DNA from: SZAS-103 sp038234715
GTDB taxonomy: Bacteria > Pseudomonadota > Gammaproteobacteria > Xanthomonadales > Xanthomonadaceae
DNA length: 47,938 nt
Direction of reading: 5' to 3'
Assembly: GCA_038234715.1 (NCBI GenBank)
Contig: JBBQTD010000023.1
Location: forward strand, 1 to 47,938
In this document: in pieces, positions 15,385 through 25,100 of the stretch
Layout: each line of letters begins with the position of its first letter
Numbering within the stretch: position 1 is the stretch's first letter
The notes under the pieces: model-generated
Seen by the model: only the letters and a program-made list of their open reading frames with translations
Databases searched by the model: none
What the model was told of the DNA's origin: nothing
Position numbers and translations under genes: made by a program

Positions 15385-16473
15385 TTAGGCAGTCCCGCTG
15401 CCACTTGACATCGGATCGAATAGCGCCCGCATACGCATCACATCCGGAGCCATCACGACGCCGAGTTCGGTGACGATCGCATCGATCAGGTTGGCAGGCG
15501 TCACATCGAACACCGGATTCCACGCCTGGACCCCAGTGCCAACATGCCGCACGCCCGCAACGCCCAGCAGTTCGGCGGTGTCGCGCAGCTCGATTTCGAT
15601 CTGGGCACCGTTAGCGGTGTGCATGTCCACGGTCGAGGAAGGCGCCACGACCATGAACCGCACGCCGTGGTGGCGCGCAACGATCGCCAGCTGGTACGTA
15701 CCGATCTTGTTCGCCGTATCACCATTTGCGCAAATCCGGTCGGCGCCCACGACGACCCATTGCACCTGCCCCGTCGCCATGAGGTGCGATGCCGCGGAAT
15801 CGGCGATCAGGGTCGCGTCGATTCCGTCCTGCTGCAGCTCCCAGGCGGTCAGGCGCGCACCCTGCAGCCAAGGCCTGGTTTCGCCTGCGAACACGCGCGC
15901 GATACGACCACTTGCAACCCCCGCACGGATCACACCGAGCGCGGTACCGAAGCCAGCCGTCGCCAGCGAGCCGGTGTTGCAATGGGTCAGGACGCCTGAA
16001 CCTCTACCGATCAGCGCGGCGCCGGTCGCACCCATCCGGCGGTTTGCAGCGAGGTCTTCCGTGGTGATCGCATGTGCTTCTTGCTCGAGTCGTTGCAGCC
16101 AGCCGCTTCCTGCTTCCTGCAGGACACCGCGCATCCGCCGCAGCGCCCACGCAAGATTCACTGCCGTCGGGCGCGCCGCTTGCAGCCGGTCGAGTGCGGG
16201 GTTCATCGCAACCAGTGCTTCGGCGCCGGCAACTCCGCGGTTCGAAAGCGCCTGCGCCGCCAGGACTGCACCCCACGCTGCCGCGATGCCGATGGCGGGT
16301 GCACCGCGGACAATCAGGTCATGGATTGCGGAAGCGACCGCATCCGAATCCGCGCACGAAACGTAGGCCATCTCGAATGGCAACAGCCGCTGGTCAAGCA
16401 ATTCCAGGCGATCGCCAAGCCAACGGATCGGTCGCACGCGGTCGTAACGCTCGAAGTCCATCACGGAGTCCAT
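15385..16473 (-). CDS. mtnA: S-methyl-5-thioribose-1-phosphate isomerase
   Basis: 362 aa, eIF2B-like fold. It converts methylthioribose-1-phosphate to methylthioribulose-1-phosphate in methionine salvage. The family signatures are present: RGAPAIGI near residue 55, catalytic Cys165 in THCNTGS and catalytic Asp245 in GADRI followed by NGDTANKIGT. An in-frame ATG at 16461 (MDFERYDRVRPIRW) is an alternative start. A 33-codon frame from 16562 ends by TGATG overlap with that second ATG, so it could be a leader. No other mtn genes lie nearby, but the YbdL/YafV pair at 33585-35536 can act at the last step of the same pathway. Confidence 0.95.
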   Translation of the reverse strand: MDSVMDFERYDRVRPIRWLGDRLELLDQRLLPFEMAYVSCADSDAVASAIHDLIVRGAPAIGIAAAWGAVLAAQALSNRGVAGAEALVAMNPALDRLQAARPTAVNLAWALRRMRGVLQEAGSGWLQRLEQEAHAITTEDLAANRRMGATGAALIGRGSGVLTHCNTGSLATAGFGTALGVIRAGVASGRIARVFAGETRPWLQGARLTAWELQQDGIDATLIADSAASHLMATGQVQWVVVGADRICANGDTANKIGTYQLAIVARHHGVRFMVVAPSSTVDMHTANGAQIEIELRDTAELLGVAGVRHVGTGVQAWNPVFDVTPANLIDAIVTELGVVMAPDVMRMRALFDPMSSGSGTA

Positions 16474-16648
16474 GATCGCGACCCAACATTGGGGAGCTGA
16501 CCATTGCGATCCAACTTCGGCAGTTCAATGGAAAGTGCCTGGCTCATCGACGACTCGTTCATCCTGCCGCCGTGATCGTGGCAGCATGGTCGCGAACCGG
16601 CCGTTGCGCCGTCAAGCACGTAATCGCGGATCTGACATGCCGCAAACG

Positions 16649-16676
16649 ACAACGGAGCGATCAATCGCTCCGTTGT
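16649..16676. terminator. Perfect 13-bp stem-loop between mtnA and the DUF3011 gene
   Basis: Arms ACAACGGAGCGAT and ATCGCTCCGTTGT are exact complements with a 2-base loop. It follows the stop of the DUF3011 gene on the minus strand (tail CGTTT) and is followed by TCTTTT on the plus strand. It most likely ends transcription of the DUF3011 gene before mtnA. Confidence 0.65.
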
Positions 16677-16698
16677 GCGTCTTTTACTGGTGACTTGC

Positions 16699-17400
16699 TC
16701 AGCGCGAATCGCCGCCCACCTCGAAATCACCTCGGCAGCCGTTCGACACCCAGATTCCATCGCGGTCAGCACCCCAGCTCCGGTTCCGATAGCAGCCGCT
16801 ATTCGAGAGTTGCGTCACCAGCCGCACACCGCCTCGGCTATCCAGGTTGCAACGCTCGGTGCGACCGTTCAAGGATTCGCAGCGCACGATGCGCCGTTCG
16901 ATATAGACCGGAGGTGGCGGCGATGGAGCGCGCTCGACATAGCCGCCCACCTCGAAATCGGCCTCGCACCCATTGCTGACCCACACGCCGCGGCCGTCGA
17001 AGTCCCAGCTTCGACCGCGGATACACGCGCTGTTGGATACCTGGCGAAAAAGGCGGACGCCCCCACGCGTATCGATGCGGCAATAATTCTGCCGATAGTC
17101 GTTCGATGCGCAGCGAATCGTCTGTGCTTCGTAGCGTTCACGCTGCACGAATTCCGCTGAGCAACCCTGCGTTACCCAGACCCCGCGAGCGTCATAACCC
17201 CAGGTGCGGCTCTGGATGCATGCGGCGCCCGAAAGCTGGCGCACCATCGTGACTCCGCCTTGCGTGTCGGCAGCGCAATAGTTTTTCTGGAAGTCGATGG
17301 ACTTGCAGACGAAAGTCTGGCCCGCGTCGTACTGCGCATGGGCCTGCGTGGCAAGCAGGCCAAACAGCCCCATGATGATCCAGCGTGCAAAAGCGTTCAT
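16699..17400 (-). CDS. Secreted protein with three DUF3011 repeats
   Basis: 233 aa from the ATG at 17400, which opens a clear signal peptide ending QAHAQ. In-frame sequence further upstream is not protein-like, so it is excluded. The mature part is three repeats of about 60 residues, each with four Cys and the pattern C...NYC/ERC...TRGGVRL...C...GVWVSNGC..(D/E)FEV. This is the DUF3011 family, whose function is unknown. The repeats share features with small disulfide-rich lectin-like folds, but that is only a suggestion. A proline-rich linker (PSPPPPV) separates repeats two and three. The gene stands alone and ends at a strong hairpin. Confidence 0.85.
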   Translation of the reverse strand: MNAFARWIIMGLFGLLATQAHAQYDAGQTFVCKSIDFQKNYCAADTQGGVTMVRQLSGAACIQSRTWGYDARGVWVTQGCSAEFVQRERYEAQTIRCASNDYRQNYCRIDTRGGVRLFRQVSNSACIRGRSWDFDGRGVWVSNGCEADFEVGGYVERAPSPPPPVYIERRIVRCESLNGRTERCNLDSRGGVRLVTQLSNSGCYRNRSWGADRDGIWVSNGCRGDFEVGGDSR

Positions 17401-17626
17401 CCCGCATTCTCCCAGTGTCGATAACGTGGCCAATTTCCCCGGACCGACTATAAACCCGATTGCCGGCGACATGAACCCGGGACCAATCCGGATCGAGATC
17501 GGGTTGCGTATCGCCCGGATCCTGATTGCATCGAGCTTGCCCCAGAAAACGCGAACGTGCCGCGAATGCGGCCAGCGACCGGCCGCCGGGCGCTCGCCAT
17601 GTCCGCGGAACGCGGATCGGGAGGGC

Positions 17627-17654
17627 AAGGACAAAGGACAAAGGACAAAGGACA
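17627..17654. repeat. Heptanucleotide tandem repeat after epmA
   Basis: Four copies of AAGGACA (minus strand TGTCCTT), beginning three bases beyond the epmA stop codon. It is comparable in period and position to the repeat at 4215-4242. Confidence 0.8.
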
Positions 17655-17657
17655 TTG

Positions 17658-18629
17658 TCAGGCGCGGTGGAAAGGGAACGCCAGGGTTGCAGCGATGTTG
17701 TCCGCATCGAGCATCGCTCCGAGCAGCCGATCGACACCCAGCGCAACTCCGGCGCAATCGGGCAGACCATGCGCGAGAGCCGCCAGCAGAAGTTCGTCAA
17801 TGGGCGGTTGGGTGTCGCGACGTTGCGCTCGCACAGCGTGGTCGCGCATGAAGCGCAGGCGTTGCTCCGACGCATCGGTCAGTTCGTGATAGCCATTCGC
17901 GATTTCGACGGTGCCCAGATACAGCTCGAAGCGCTCGGCGACTGGCGGATCGTCGCCGCGGATCTTCGCAAGTGCGCATTGGGTCGCCGGGTAGTCGTGA
18001 ACGAGCAGCAATTCGTCGTTCGCGAATCCGGGCTGGATGTGGTGCGTGAGCAACAGGTCGAGCCAGTCGTCCCGGCGCAGGCCGGATGGCTCGATCGCGG
18101 TTCCATTGAGCGCGGCACGCAGTTGCGATGCGCTGGCGGTGAACGGATCAACGCCGGTCGCGTCCATGAACAATGCTCGGTACGTCGTCTCGCGCACATG
18201 CGCAATGCGGCCAACAAGAGCAAGCGCGGCGTTCGCGAGTTCAGCGGTTTCACGCATCAGGCGGCGATGGTCCCAGCCCACCCGATACCACTCGAGCATC
18301 GTGAACTCGGGATTGTGCCGCCGGCCGGCCTCGCCATTGCGGAAGACGCGACCCAACTCGTAGCAATCGCCAATACCCGCCGCGAGCAGGCGTTTCAACC
18401 CATATTCCGGCGACGTGCGTAACCAGCGTTCTCGCGATCCGGCAGCGACGTGGCCGTCGAATCGGGCGCGAAAGCTCGCAATATTCGGATCGGTGTTTCC
18501 GGCCGCCGAGAGGATCGGTGTCTCGACTTCCAGCACGTCGCGCGCTGCGAAGAATTGCCGGATCAACGCGTACAACGAAGCACGCAACAGCAGCGCTGAA
18601 CGATCGGCGCTGGGCCGCCAGTCCTCCAT
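17658..18629 (-). CDS. epmA: Elongation factor P--(R)-beta-lysine ligase
   Basis: 323 aa, a shortened class II lysyl-tRNA synthetase catalytic domain without the anticodon-binding domain, the hallmark of EpmA (PoxA/GenX). Class II motif 2 is visible as GRVFRNGE followed by RRHNPEFTMLEWY, and motif 3 as GVALGVDRLL near the C terminus. It charges beta-lysine onto a lysine of EF-P, which helps ribosomes through polyproline stretches. Many proteins here have such stretches. The ATG overlaps the ligA stop as TGATG, so the two are coupled. The partner aminomutase EpmB is not in this window. Confidence 0.93.
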   Translation of the reverse strand: MEDWRPSADRSALLLRASLYALIRQFFAARDVLEVETPILSAAGNTDPNIASFRARFDGHVAAGSRERWLRTSPEYGLKRLLAAGIGDCYELGRVFRNGEAGRRHNPEFTMLEWYRVGWDHRRLMRETAELANAALALVGRIAHVRETTYRALFMDATGVDPFTASASQLRAALNGTAIEPSGLRRDDWLDLLLTHHIQPGFANDELLLVHDYPATQCALAKIRGDDPPVAERFELYLGTVEIANGYHELTDASEQRLRFMRDHAVRAQRRDTQPPIDELLLAALAHGLPDCAGVALGVDRLLGAMLDADNIAATLAFPFHRA

Positions 18630-21028
18630 CAGGAAGGCGCATGCAGCGCGAGGAATTCCAGAAGGCGCGCTTCGTCCCAGATTTCCACGCCAAGATCGCG
18701 CGCCTTGTCGAGCTTGCTGCCCGCCGCATCGCCAGCGATCACCGCACTTGTTTTCTTCGATACGCTGCCTGCGACCTTCGCGCCGAGCGCTTCGAGCCTC
18801 TCCTTCGCAGCGTCGCGCGTCAACGTCGTCAACGTCCCGGTCAGCACGAAGATCTTGCCATCGAGTGGGGTTGCCACCGTGTCTTCGTCGTGCCCCACGC
18901 GCGAGCGGATCAGCTGCAGGGCTGCGTCACTGCGAGCGAACAAGCCACGACCTTCTACAGTGGAGACGAAGTCCTGAAGGGAATCGATCGTTTCCGCCGG
19001 AACGCCCGCGTCGCGCCAATGATCCGGATGCGTCCGCAGGACGGCATCGAGCGACTCGACGGCTGCGGCGAGCTGCTCGGCGCGCTTGTCGGTTACCCGC
19101 GGTAGCTCCATGTTCGCTAGCACGCGCGCGGGCGCGATGGCGGCGCGCAATTTCCCGATTGGAGGATGCGCGTCGGCGATCACCACCCCGCGCGCGAGCA
19201 GGTCGTCGATCACTTGCAGGTTGCGCGGCTGCGCGAAGAAATGATCGATCGCGCGCGCGCTCTCGCCACCGATGTCCGGAACCGCCTTGAGGATCGGCCA
19301 CGGCATCTGCCGGACCAGGGCGATTTCGCCGAACCACGTTGCAAGCATTTTTGACGTGTTCTCCCCGACGTTCGGAATGCCCAGCGCGTAGAGGAAGCGT
19401 GCGAGCGTGGTACTCCTGCTGCGGTCGATCGCCTCGATCAGGTTTTCGGCCCATTTCGTCGCAATCTTGCCACCCTTGACGGTTTCCGGCGTGGTGCCAT
19501 CGCGCTCGTCGGAAAGGCGCTTCATCTCGATCAGCTTTTCCAGGGAGAGGTCGTACAGATCCGCGACAGATGCGACGAATCCAAAATCGCTCAAGCCTTC
19601 GATCAGCCGCTCACCCAGCCCGTCGATATCCATTGCCCGTCGCGACGCGAAGTGGAAGATCGCCTGCACGCGTTGCGCGGCGCAACCCAACCCGCCGATG
19701 CACCGCGAGACCGCTTCGCCTTCCTCGCGTTCGATCTGCGAAGCGCAAACCGGACACCGCTCCGGCATCCGCCAGGGCTGCGTGCCTTCGGGTCGCCGGT
19801 CGACCACCACGCCGACCACTTCGGGGATCACATCGCCCGCGCGACGCACGATTACCGTATCGCCGACGCGCACGTCGAGTCGCGCGACCTGGTCCGCGTT
19901 ATGCAAAGTTGCGTTGGTCACCGTCACGCCGCCGACGAAGACGGGCTGCAGCTTCGCAGCCGGAGTCGCCGCCCCTGTGCGGCCAATGTTGACGATGATG
20001 TCCTCGACAACGGTGGTCTGCTCCTGCGCGGGAAACTTGTGGGCGATCGCCCAGCGCGGCGTGCGGCCGACGAATCCGAGTTCGCGCTGCATGGGGAGCG
20101 CGTCCACCTTGTAGACCACGCCGTCGATGTCGAACGGCAAGGCGTCGCGCTGCGCGCCGATGCGCCGGTAGTAGTCCAGGCACCCTTGCGTACCTGTCGC
20201 TGTCTCGACCAGCGCACTCACCGGCACGCCCCAAGCGCGCAACTGCGCCAGCACCTGCGAATGCGTCGGTGGCAGTGCAGCGCCGCTGTCGCCGAACTCC
20301 ACCACGCCCACCGCATACGCATAGAAGGCCAGCGGCCTTTGCGCAGTGATGCCCGGGTCGAGCTGGCGCAACGAACCTGCGGCGCCATTGCGCGGATTGA
20401 CCAATGGCTTGATGCGACCTTCCGAAGCGCGTGCGGCACAGTTGTAGGCTTCGAACGCCGCGCGCGGCATGTACACCTCGCCGCGCACCTCGAGCACTGC
20501 TGGTACATCCGCACCGCGCAGACGCAACGGAACGGCCTTGATCGTGCGCAGGTTTGGAGTGACGTCCTCGCCGCTCTCGCCATCGCCGCGCGTTGCGCCG
20601 CGCACGAACAATCCACCCTCATAGCGCAGTGTGATCGCCAGACCGTCGAATTTCGGCTCGACAGAGAATTCCAAAGCACACCCATCGGCGTCCAGGTCGA
20701 GTCGCTCGCGGATGCGCCGCACGAACTCACCGACTTCCGCATCCGTAAACGCATTTGCGAGCGAGAGCATCGGAATGGCATGGCGCACCTCGGCGAACCC
20801 GCCGACAGCGCGCGCGCCCACGCGCTGCGTGGGTGAATCGGACGCGATCAATTCCGGATGCGCCGCCTCGATCGCCTCGAGTTCACGCAGTAGCTGATCG
20901 TAATCGGCGTCGGGGATCGCGGGATCGTCGAGCACGTGGTAACGGTGTCCGTGCTCGGCCAGTTCCTGGCGCAGGGCGTCGGCGCGGGCTTGCGTTTCGG
21001 GCGATGCTTGCTTTGCGGTTACGGTCAT
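18629..21028 (-). CDS. ligA: NAD-dependent DNA ligase
   Basis: 799 aa, longer than the about 670 aa E. coli protein, as is usual in Xanthomonadales. The adenylation Lys126 lies in EPKFDG (KFDG rather than the common KLDG). An OB domain, a four-Cys zinc finger (CPVCAS then CIGGLGC), helix-hairpin-helix repeats and a C-terminal BRCT domain (from GKIFVLTGTL) follow. The start MTVTAKQ at 21028 is chosen because Ia-domain homology begins shortly after, and the 38 in-frame codons upstream are not conserved-looking. It seals nicks in replication and repair. It follows zipA after 146 bp that include three CCCACG hexamers (21126-21143), and it is translationally coupled to epmA. Confidence 0.97.
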   Translation of the reverse strand: MTVTAKQASPETQARADALRQELAEHGHRYHVLDDPAIPDADYDQLLRELEAIEAAHPELIASDSPTQRVGARAVGGFAEVRHAIPMLSLANAFTDAEVGEFVRRIRERLDLDADGCALEFSVEPKFDGLAITLRYEGGLFVRGATRGDGESGEDVTPNLRTIKAVPLRLRGADVPAVLEVRGEVYMPRAAFEAYNCAARASEGRIKPLVNPRNGAAGSLRQLDPGITAQRPLAFYAYAVGVVEFGDSGAALPPTHSQVLAQLRAWGVPVSALVETATGTQGCLDYYRRIGAQRDALPFDIDGVVYKVDALPMQRELGFVGRTPRWAIAHKFPAQEQTTVVEDIIVNIGRTGAATPAAKLQPVFVGGVTVTNATLHNADQVARLDVRVGDTVIVRRAGDVIPEVVGVVVDRRPEGTQPWRMPERCPVCASQIEREEGEAVSRCIGGLGCAAQRVQAIFHFASRRAMDIDGLGERLIEGLSDFGFVASVADLYDLSLEKLIEMKRLSDERDGTTPETVKGGKIATKWAENLIEAIDRSRSTTLARFLYALGIPNVGENTSKMLATWFGEIALVRQMPWPILKAVPDIGGESARAIDHFFAQPRNLQVIDDLLARGVVIADAHPPIGKLRAAIAPARVLANMELPRVTDKRAEQLAAAVESLDAVLRTHPDHWRDAGVPAETIDSLQDFVSTVEGRGLFARSDAALQLIRSRVGHDEDTVATPLDGKIFVLTGTLTTLTRDAAKERLEALGAKVAGSVSKKTSAVIAGDAAGSKLDKARDLGVEIWDEARLLEFLALHAPS

Positions 21029-21174
21029 CTTGCTGCCACGGTCCCGAAGGATGATGTTGCGCGACTGCGCTTCCCTTGCGCGCCCGGCTTCGGATGCGTC
21101 GTCCATCTGCATCACGCAGGCCCAGCCCACGCCCACGCCCACGCAGCGAATGGCAACGCCACACAGCTACATTT

Positions 21175-22011
21175 CTATCTGTTGGGCCTTGTCAACTGCT
21201 GTTCGCGCTTGCGGTCGTAAGCGCGCATCTCGTCACGGATATGCGCGATGCGCTGGCGTCCCAATGCGTTGCGCTCCTCGTCGAGCACCAATGCATCGAG
21301 CAGCTCCGCCATGCGTTGCGCAGTCGGCAGCATCGCATCCCACGCATCGAGCGCAAGCATAGGCGCCGGCAGGGTCATGAAGAAACTGATGCCCGGCGTG
21401 CGCATTTCCTGGACGCGGGTCAGGTCGAAGTTGCCGGGCTTGATCATGTTCGCAACGCTGAATACAGGACCGACTTCGGGCCGTCCGTCGACGAGGCGGT
21501 GATAGATGCTCATATGGCCGTGCACCAGGCCCGCCTTTTCCGCTGCGACCACAAGGTCGGCGCCATTGAGCTGGTGGCCGGAACGCGCGGCGACATACAG
21601 CGTCACGATGCGGTCGAACTGTTCGTCCTGGCGGATGCCGAGAGTTGGCTGGCTTGGCTGCGGCGGACGCGCTCCGCCGATCAACGACGGTCGCAATGGA
21701 CCCGGTCGCGTCTCTGCCTGGGTGGCCGCATCGCCGGCAAGTGCGCGATCGAGCTGGTCGAGTCGCGCCTGTTCGGTGTGTTCGCCGGGCGCGCCGTGTG
21801 CGTCGCGTAGCTCCTTTTCGATGGTCTCGCCAAGGGTTGGCTCTGAGCGACCGCTGGTGTTCTTACCGCCCGCAGTTGCTCCCGTCGCACCGCGTCCGTC
21901 CACGCGACGGCCCTGGTCCGGCTTGCGCGGCTTGCCGAGGAAATAGATCACCACGATCAACACCAGGCATGCAATGCCGATGATGAGGCGCAGCTTGTCG
22001 GTATCAGTCAT
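21175..22011 (-). CDS. zipA: Cell division protein ZipA
   Basis: 278 aa. It has the ZipA layout: a membrane anchor at the very N terminus (about residues 8-25), a charged and Gly/Pro-rich linker (about 28-125), and a C-terminal FtsZ-binding domain containing VAARSGHQLNGADLV and GISFFMTLPAP. It tethers FtsZ to the inner membrane in the divisome. The smc-zipA-ligA order is conserved in gammaproteobacteria and supports the call. It is separated from smc by 109 bp with no strong signal. Confidence 0.93.
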   Translation of the reverse strand: MTDTDKLRLIIGIACLVLIVVIYFLGKPRKPDQGRRVDGRGATGATAGGKNTSGRSEPTLGETIEKELRDAHGAPGEHTEQARLDQLDRALAGDAATQAETRPGPLRPSLIGGARPPQPSQPTLGIRQDEQFDRIVTLYVAARSGHQLNGADLVVAAEKAGLVHGHMSIYHRLVDGRPEVGPVFSVANMIKPGNFDLTRVQEMRTPGISFFMTLPAPMLALDAWDAMLPTAQRMAELLDALVLDEERNALGRQRIAHIRDEMRAYDRKREQQLTRPNR

Positions 22012-22120
22012 GGGCGGCTTTCATCCATCGTTGCGGGGCCAACCAGACCGCTGATGCCTGGCGCGACGCGCGTGACTCCATCGCACTGCCTCACCGGACT
22101 CTTTTCATCAAAACGACCCA

Positions 22121-25100
22121 TCAAGCCGCCCCAGCCAGACGCGCAGCCTCGGCCAGGTCGACCGACACCAGCCGCGAGACGCCGGGCTCACGCATGGTCA
22201 CCCCGCTAAGCTGATGTGCTGCCTGCATCGTCCCCTTGTTGTGGGTCACGAACAGGAACTGAACCTTTTCAGACATTTCGGTCACCATGTTACAGAATCG
22301 CTCGACGTTTGCCTCGTCAAGCGGCGCGTCCACCTCGTCGAGCAGGCAGAACGGCGCGGGGTTCAGCCTGAAGATCGCGAACACCAGCGCAACCGCGGTC
22401 ATCGCCTTCTCGCCACCGGACAGCAACGAGATGCTGGCCACCCGCTTTCCGGGGGGGCGCGCCATGATCGTTACACCGGTATCAAGCAGATCCTCGCCGG
22501 TCAGTTCCAGATAGGCGTGGCCGCCGCCGAACAGGCGCGGGTACAGTTCCTGCATCCCTGCGTTAACGCGATCGAAGGTGTCCTTGAAGCGGCCACGGGT
22601 TTCGCGATCGATCTTGCGGATCGCCGACTCGAGGGTTTCCAGCGCGCTGCTGAGGTCGTCGTTCTGCGCGTCGAGGTACTGCTTGCGCTCGGACTGCTCG
22701 CCGTATTCCTGGATCGCCGCGAGGTTCACCGGTTCAAGCCTGCGGATGCGCGCATCCAGGTCCGCCAGCGACTTTTGCGCAGCATCGACATCGGCTTCGG
22801 CAGGCAGCGCTTCGAGCACCACGGACAGCTCGAGGCCAGCAGCCATTATTGCCTGCGACAATTGCTCGGCCTTGAGCGCGATCATTTGTTCATCGAGCTG
22901 GCGCCGCGACATCGTCTCGCGCTGCGCGAGCGCCTGCTGGTCGCGCTGCTGGCGCGTTTGTTCGAGGGCGCGCATCCCGGCATCGATCTCTTCGAGCACC
23001 ATGCGTGCGGCGGCCAGATCCTTTTCGACCACGATGCGTTGTTCCAGGCTGGCCTGCCGCGAGGCCTGCAAAGCCTGCACGGGTGCATCGCCCTCTGCGA
23101 GTTGCGCGGCGAGTTCCTGCTGTCGGCCCTGCAATTGAGCGCGCTGGCCATCCATGCGCTCGAGCGCCTGGCCGAGCGCGAGCACGCGGGCGCGTTGTGA
23201 TTCGAGCGTCAGCGCGGTGCGGTGCGCGGCCTCGCGCGCATCGCGTGCGTTGGTCCGGGCAAGGTCGAGCTGCTGTGAACAGGCGCGACGTTCCTGATCG
23301 AGGGCGAGGCGGGTGCCTTCGTGCTCGCCCATCCCAGCGATCGCCTGTTCGAGGCGCGCGCGTGCTTCGCTCGCGTCGGCATGCGACTGCTGCAAGGTCT
23401 GGACAAGCTGGGAGAGATCGGCATCGAGTTGCTTCGAACGCGTGCTAGCCGAATCCAGCCGCCCCTGCTGGCTCTGCAGTTGTCCGGCCAGTTCGGCAAC
23501 GCTGCGGTGCGCCAGGTACAACGCACGTTGGGCCTCTTCGCGCTGCTGCTCGGCTTCGAGCAGGCGTGCGCGCGCTGTGGCTTGCGCTTCGACGAGCGCG
23601 GTTTCGCGGCTTGCGAATCCGGCGATCGTCGCGCGCAATTGCTGGATCTCGCGCTCGCGCAGCAGGGTTCCATGCTGCGCTTCGCCGCTGCGCAATACGC
23701 GTGCCCAGCCAGCACCGAGCCACTCACCGCCGCGGGTGACGGTTGCTTCGCCTTCGGCAAGCGTCGGCAGCATTGCTTGCGCTTGTTCCACGTCCTCGGC
23801 GCAATGCACCCGAGCGAGGATCCTGCGCGCTGCAAGTGGACCCTGGACCTGCGCTGCGAGCGAGGTCGAAGGGACTTCCAGCGCACCCTCACCAGCGTCC
23901 ATCAACGCGATGCGTCCGTCGGCCAGCGCGGCCAACGCAGGCAGGTGTGCAGCGATCCCGTTCACGGTCACCGCTTCAAGCAGGCGCGCGAGCACGGTTT
24001 CGACCGCAATCTCCCAACCCGGCGCAACCTGCAGCTTCTCGCCAAGCCGCGCCGCCGTATCCAGTCCTTGCTGCTTGAGCCATGTGCGCCCGGTGCCCGA
24101 CTCCTGCCCGAGCGCAGCATGCTGCAGCGTTTCGAGTGAACCGAGCTTGCCTCGGGCAGCCTGCAACTGCTGGCGGAGTGCGGCAAGTTCGGTCTGCTGC
24201 AGGCGCTCGTGCGCCTGAAGATCGGCAAGCGCCTGCTTGCGCGACTCGAGCTGGGCGTCCTGTGTGTCGAGTTCGTCACGCTGTGCATCGTGCGATGCGC
24301 GCGTGCCGCTGAGGGCATTGCCAAGGGCGGCCAGGTCGAGCCCGGCGCGCTCGGAAGTCAACGCATCGCGACGTCGCGCGGCATCGAGCGATTGCTTGTC
24401 CAGGAAGTCGATGCGGGTGCGTTCGACTTCGGCTGCGCGCGCTACCTCGGCGTGCGCACCCGTGCTTGCATTCAAGCGCTGCTGGAGGTCGGCGAGCGCG
24501 GTTTCAGCCGCATGCAAGGCGTCCTGTTGCATCGCGTCGTTGCGCGCAAGCTCGCCAAGCGATGGTTCAGCGGCGGCGATGGCCGCGTTCAACTCGGCCA
24601 GTTGCGCCTGGTCTCCCTCGATCAATCCCGACAACTCGTCGAGCGCGGCCTTTGCGACCTGATGTGCCTGTTCAAGTCGCTGCGCAAGTTCGCGCTGGTG
24701 CTGGATCTGCTGTTCGACGCGCGCGATTTCGCCGCTGACGCGATACACCGCCGACTGCGCCTGGTTCATGCCCTCGCCCGCTTCAGCGTGCCGATCGCGA
24801 CCCGCCGCGATCTGCGCTTCGGCCTGGCGCTGGTCGGCCAGAAGCGACTGCAACTTCGTTTCATCGCGCGCCAGGTCCGCGCGCAGTGCGATCAACTCGA
24901 CGTCGAGACGACGGTATTCGAGCGCACGCAATTGGGCTTCGCGGTCGCGGTAGTCGGTCTTGAGTTTCTGGTACTGCTCGGCCGCACGCGCCTGCTTGCG
25001 CAGGTGCTCGATCTGCTTGCCGATTTCCTCGCGCAGGTCTTTCAGGCGATCCAGGTTCTCACGGGTGTGGCGGATGCGCGTCTCGGTTTCCTTGCGCCGC

